In this document: positions 59,301 through 64,000 of the stretch, in pieces
Position numbering within the stretch: position 1 is the stretch's first letter
Layout of the letters: each line of letters begins with the position of its first letter
NCBI GenBank assembly: GCA_964023275.1
Contig: OZ029928.1
Location: 496,001 to 560,000 of the forward strand
DNA from: Norana najaformis
Taxonomy: Eukaryota > Annelida > Clitellata > Crassiclitellata > Hormogastridae
Direction of reading: 5' to 3'
Length of the DNA stretch: 64,000 nt
Translations under genes and position numbers: made by a program
The notes under the pieces: generated by a model
What the model saw: only the letters and a program-made list of their open reading frames with translations
Told to the model about the DNA's origin: nothing
The model's database searches: none

Positions 59301-62300
59301 ATCCATTCAGTAGAGTTTAGCAATTCATGGTGAATTCAGGATCAGCGTTTAAAACTTAGACGGTGACATGAAAATATTTTTATTTAGTCGACTGTGCAAT
59401 TTTAATAATCTTGTAATTAGGTTTCGTAAGTGTCTTGAACGAAGTATTTTTCACAAGTCTGTATATTGTGCTAATGGTCACTTTAATTGGAAGTGGCGCA
59501 TTAGAAATAAGTTATTGTTGTATCATTCTGCGTTTGTTTGGTTTTCACTTTCATAACTTAGGCCTAAGTTGTTTTTTGTTATATTGGCACAAATTTCATA
59601 ATCAATAACTGATCGAACATATTGAGAAGGTTTCTGGAACCTAATTGTTGAAGTATATATTGGCAGATCATTTATAATCCTATAATTTCCTGATTCCCAC
59701 CTAACTTCGTTAAGTGCGTGTAAAATCGAATTCCTGAAGTGTTTAATTAAATTTGATACAATTTGAGTGTTTCGAATTTTAATTTAGCATTTTAATTTGT
59801 CGCTGCAGGCATCTACCTAAATCAAGATTTGAAACAAAGCAATGCTAGGCAAATGCAGTTACAATCCTCATAGACTGTGTTTGTGGATCAGAGAAACTGG
59901 ACATTAAAGGACATGTTGTCCGAGGCATATTCACACACAGACAGGCATGTATAATGTGTGCTGACTTAAACGAAAAGCCACATGATCAAAAATACTTCGG
60001 AGTATGAAAGTAAGATGTCTTGAAAAATAGTGAATATATAAACAAACATTTAGAATCTACTCAAATAGCATCTACAGCGGTCCTGTGATAGATTTAATAC
60101 ACACTGCAAATGCTAAACTGATGTTTTTGAAAAATCCTTGTTCCCGGTGATAAAATTGGTGGTCGATTGTGTGATGTGCTATTAACGATCAGACCAATTT
60201 TTTATAGTCTTCATTGGGTCTTGAATATTGTGTCACATCATGTGCAGAGCTGTGGCTTAAACGTTAACTGCAAATCAGCATAAATCCGCTACTGTAGTAT
60301 CATCACGAATTGAATAAGTGTTACAGGGATGTTTAGGTTTATAGCCACATCGATTCATCGTTTGTTGAAGAGTCGAATATTGTCTGTCTGATAAAATGTA
60401 TTGTGGACTTTAATATGCAACATGCTTATCTGCCAGGCTATTCATAACTCTAATCAGAAAACTAACTTCCTCATTAATAGCTGTAGTGGCACGTTGCCAG
60501 CAACATAATGAAGGACACCTTGTTACTGCTATTATGTTGATTGTAGGCTATCAGTCCACTCTATAGTTGTACCGCTGGTTATTCAATATTGCTGTTAGAC
60601 CTATCTTGGAAAATAATAGTACATTGCCCTGCTTTTGCCCTTTGCCCGATAAAGTGATGAAGCTAAACTGTCAACGACCAAAGTGATTAATCTACATTAC
60701 TCCAATGCAATCTTAATCAGACAAATAGCGATGACTCGAAACGAAAAGAACTGTTGCGTCCGACTGAACATCGTTTGTAGCCTTTGATATTTGCTTGTTC
60801 CATCAACCTTTCTATAATGCTGATTCATGCCTTCTAGAAACGTTACGATTTTTAACATAGAGGACACCGGGAGCCATAGCGTCCAAGGCAGCTACAGCCG
60901 TCTTATGGTGAACGAAGATTTTGTCAGTTTAAGCAGGATTAGTAAAAACCTATGGTTGGGACAGACTGGCCGATTGCCTTTAATTCTGCGGCATTCGATC
61001 GAGTAAGGTTACATTTTTTAACAGTGTTAAATTTTTATTGGTATCATGGGTAAATTAATAAGATGCACTGTAATGTTCGCTGTGAAACGCCGTCGGTATT
61101 CGCCAGATGGCAGATCACGCTTCCGTATAATAACTGACGACGAATTATACACTCATATTCGCCAGGTGACAGATCAATTCGCGACAATCTGCATTTTATG
61201 TACCACAAACAAATGCAATAAACTCTAATTCGCCAGGTGAGAGACCAAGGTAATTACACATTAGGCAATGCAATGCACAAGCGGACAACCATTATTGAAC
61301 CGCGTTATTCGTTATTTATTTAATTTTAATATGGACGAGAAAAGGTTATTGCAGAATTACACATGAAAACCAGATTTAACCCAAAGATCAGATCATTTAG
61401 TATTCTAACGTTTAAGTCTTGTAAACTTATCGGCCATGCGAATTTATTACACGTCACCGTATCCATGTACACAGTTTCAAAATTGTATGATGGCCTGTGG
61501 TACAACCTTTCATTTGCTTCAGACCTTGTCATTTGTCTTGATACAGCTGTAAGCCTAAATGGTTCCATTGCAGCATATAATAGGCATAGCCCTTCAATAC
61601 TACAACATAGTATTATTAGTAGACCAATAATCAAGCGCACTTGATTATTTCGATAAGTTATTTTATTATGCATGTCTGTATCTGGTTTTCGTACAGCGCA
61701 GCGCTGTTATGCACATCATTAGCATAATTTATGCATTCTCGCGTGTTTACACTACAGTGATTCCATTGGCCCTTACTAGAGCAGAAAAACACCGAGACAT
61801 GCATGGCCTCTTGTGCCCCAGGCCTACGATCGGCTGTGACTCTCACTCTGATACAAGAACAAAGTGGTTTGTATGCTGTTTGAGCTGTAAGGTCGTCTCC
61901 CCCTTTTGATGGTCACGATGCATAAAAACAGGGGAGTTTGTTGGTTATATTAAGATTATACGCAGCTTTACTTCCTTGTTCAGATCAGTAATGTTTGCAC
62001 ACGAATTTCCTGCACTCGACTTAATTTGCAAACATCCTCAAAGCTACTTCACTTCGAAAAATAAACCCAACTTCCTGTATCGTCAACTGCGTAAGAATGC
62101 AAATCTTCGAAAATTTTCTTAGCGCCACAATAAAGCCGCGTCAGAAAGACCAGCTTAATCGCCGGAGTTATATGAAGTCAAGTCCGCAAGAGAAAATCAT
62201 TTGATCACCTCCGGTGCCAGATCAAGCGAGGGAGACAAAGTGCTACTGGGGAAATCGTTCGTGATAGTGGTCATGACGTGATGCAGGGGCGGAAGCAAGA

Positions 62301-62920
62301 TAGGATCGGATACGTGAAGATCTATCTTTATAAAGTGTTCCCACCTTAAATCTACAAGTTGTGAATAGTAACAAAACACAATCACTTTCATTTGTCCATA
62401 AAGAAGAGTAAACGCTTGGAACTTTCTAGATCATTAGCAAAGTTATGACAGGAAACAGGATTCATGAATGCTTCTGTTAATGTTTACACACTAAAATTAG
62501 AAATGTATCTTCAGTGGGAGATAGCCTGAACCAGTCCGCCCTTCCACCTCTACATCCCGCAACGTGTATATGCCATGTACAATAGGTAACATTTCTAAAG
62601 CTAAAGGTGAGATATCTCAACGTCTGAAAAGGAGCAAATATCCATCGACGTCAAAGGCCCTGTTCGCGTAGCTTTGCTCCCTCCCTCTGTTGTATTTTTA
62701 CCAAATGGCTGACGATGGTTTCGCAAACTTTCAAAGATTTTAAGACTCATGTTCATCCTCTTTCATATGTTCTATCGCTGGGAATTTAATGGAGAACACA
62801 GCTCAGTGCTGATGACGCTTGATGACTTTGCGATAAAACCCTTCTTTTCTTATAATAGCCAAAGTTCTCTCCATCCTGCATTCGAAATCACAATCGTCAT
62901 TGGTATGTGAAACTTGCACT
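59301..62920. other. 3' region of the receptor and intergenic, no gene recognised
   Basis: No canonical AATAAA was seen in the first ~500 bases after the stop; variants such as ATTAAA occur near 59746. Open frames at 61046 and minus 61326-61673 have no support. A small repeat family at 61098-61247 is listed separately. Confidence 0.4.
61098..61247 (+). repeat. Three copies of ATTCGCCAGRTGRCAGATCA
   Basis: Copies at 61098-61117, 61157-61176 and 61228-61247, with a fourth at 63946-63965. Each holds a CANNTG (CAGATG or CAGGTG) core. Spacing between the first three is 59 and 71 bases. Confidence 0.75.
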
Positions 62921-63492
62921 CAGTGGCTTACATAGCCGGGAGGTCCGGCATGGGGTGCCGGGCCCCCTCTGAGGTCTAAACCATGAACCTTTGTATTCTT
63001 GTAGATCCGGGGAGATGTTTTAGTTGTATTCCCTGAACGTTGACTCCTGATTTTGCTCTGTCGATGGATACAAGTGCTATATAACAAAGAGTATTTTCCA
63101 GGCCGATTGCACGCATTCGATTCCTTGCCTGTTTCATTTTGGCAAAATGCATTTGCATCTGGATGCCGCAGGTTTACGATGCTTCTAAGATTCCTATTGA
63201 TCGTTACGGGTTTCGTTTCTAAGACGCTCGTTGTCTTAGACCCCCTAAAATTTCATCCAGGTATTAGGCTCTGGCTAAATGCGATTAATCTCATAACTAT
63301 GTAGCCCAAATGAGCTCAGTTTAATTCTAGATGCTTCAAATGCGTTGGCTTCCCGGGCGGAGCCCAGGACCGCGCTGGAGGAACTTACGACACTCCCCAG
63401 GCCCATAGTTGTTAGGGGATTCGCAGTCCCAGACCCTCTCAATTTTCAACCACGTAACAAATCCTCTGACCAAAAAGTTGCGTACGCCACTG
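62921..63492. mobile_element. Non-autonomous hAT element with 8-bp target duplication
   Basis: It starts CAGTGGCTTACATAG and ends with the complement of CAGTGGCGTACGCAA, imperfect inverted repeats with the CAGTGGC start common in hAT elements. The flanks are a perfect 8-bp direct repeat CTTGCACT (62913-62920 and 63493-63500), the hallmark length for hAT. The 572-bp interior has no transposase motif. Confidence 0.88.
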
Positions 63493-63500
63493 CTTGCACT

Positions 63501-64000
63501 GCGCAGAGTATGCAATTAAGCAGAGCTAACAGCGATCAGCAAGTGATCAGGATTAAGTTTACTGATTATTTCGTGTTTAGGCAGAACACTGATCAATCTG
63601 TAATTCTAATCAGCTTCTATGCTTTCGAGGTTTCTGAATCGTGAATTGGACAGTTCTCAATTGGAGCTAAATTTCTTTTGTCACAGTCATGCTTTCTAAT
63701 TGAAATTGGTGGAACTCATGCAAAGCGTACATTCAAATAGACTCACGTTCCACTGAGCGCCGGCGATTAGCTTACTCCTAGAGCAGTAGGTCGAAATCGT
63801 TGCACACTGATTCGATGTTAGACACACACTTAAATTTCCGAAGCTTTGAATTTATTAGCTCACAATAGGAATAATTAAGGCAATAATTTTTTGTCGAACA
63901 ATAATTAGTTGTTTGGCTTTCCATAGAGCAAAATGAGGCAACGTCATTCGCCAGATGGCAGCAGTAAGACATTCTGCGTGGACGGTTAACAGCTGATGGT
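63501..64000. other. No gene recognised
   Basis: Contains the fourth copy of the ATTCGCCAG repeat (63946-63965) and nothing else I can support. Confidence 0.4.

Noticed and set aside
61326-61673. 115-residue minus frame with hydrophobic segments (IIGLLIILCC and others)
   Set aside because: No start context, no splice support and no recognisable family.
1-64000. tRNA, rRNA, CRISPR or bacterial operon features
   Set aside because: No cloverleaf, rRNA-like block, spaced palindromic array or ribosome-binding pattern was seen. The sequence is eukaryotic throughout.

Overview
The window is animal nuclear DNA, probably from a marine invertebrate. Exons are split by canonical GT..AG introns. The rest is dense with metazoan transposons: CR1/L2-like and RTE-like LINEs, Ty3/Gypsy elements, a Polinton, DNA transposons and a P-element relative. 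Nothing fixes the species. An Ig receptor with an ITAM-like tail and THAP/P-type genes would fit an invertebrate deuterostome, but that is inference. I see no bacterial-style operon, CRISPR array, rRNA or tRNA.

Host genes. On the plus strand, a type I membrane receptor can be assembled from seven exons: signal peptide 4731-4788, three Ig-like exons at 19542, 46918 and 56773, stalk 57897, transmembrane 58789, tail 59170-59300. Every junction is phase 1 and every split codon is sense. The tail has two YxxL motifs nine residues apart, an ITAM-like arrangement. On the minus strand at the left edge (1887 to 89), two exons form a complete THAP domain that splices in phase to the C-terminal part of a P-element-type transposase, without the catalytic core. 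On the minus strand at 30647-26330 lies an intron-containing integrase of Gypsy/Ginger type with its DDE triad still visible.

Mobile elements, left to right. CR1/L2-like LINE pieces lie at 3755-9260. A decayed Gypsy element (10305-15350) is split by a minus-strand LINE. A second, inverted Gypsy remnant with one whole LTR lies at 15373-16800. A 2.6-kb DNA transposon (21102-23718) and its relative (52209-54622) carry the same multi-zinc, RNase H-like protein, share a terminal CACTGG and sit between 3-bp YTA duplications. In the second copy the 557-codon frame is open throughout. A Polinton/Maverick lies between inverted repeats at 33149 and 46677; it holds broken genes for protein-primed DNA polymerase, packaging ATPase, penton, major capsid, adenain-like protease, a fibre-like protein and a membrane protein. 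A coding-poor LTR retrotransposon with a tRNA-Pro primer site (35814-38969) has inserted into it. A nearly intact RTE-like LINE occupies 48898-52030. A non-autonomous hAT element with a perfect 8-bp target duplication is at 62921-63492.

Most promising for novelty: the CACTGG/YTA transposon pair with its shared promoter and subterminal repeats, the phase-1 Ig/ITAM receptor, the THAP-P C-terminus fusion, and the Polinton fibre gene with an exact 33-bp repeat. All splice models and homologies are by eye; no database or alignment program was used.
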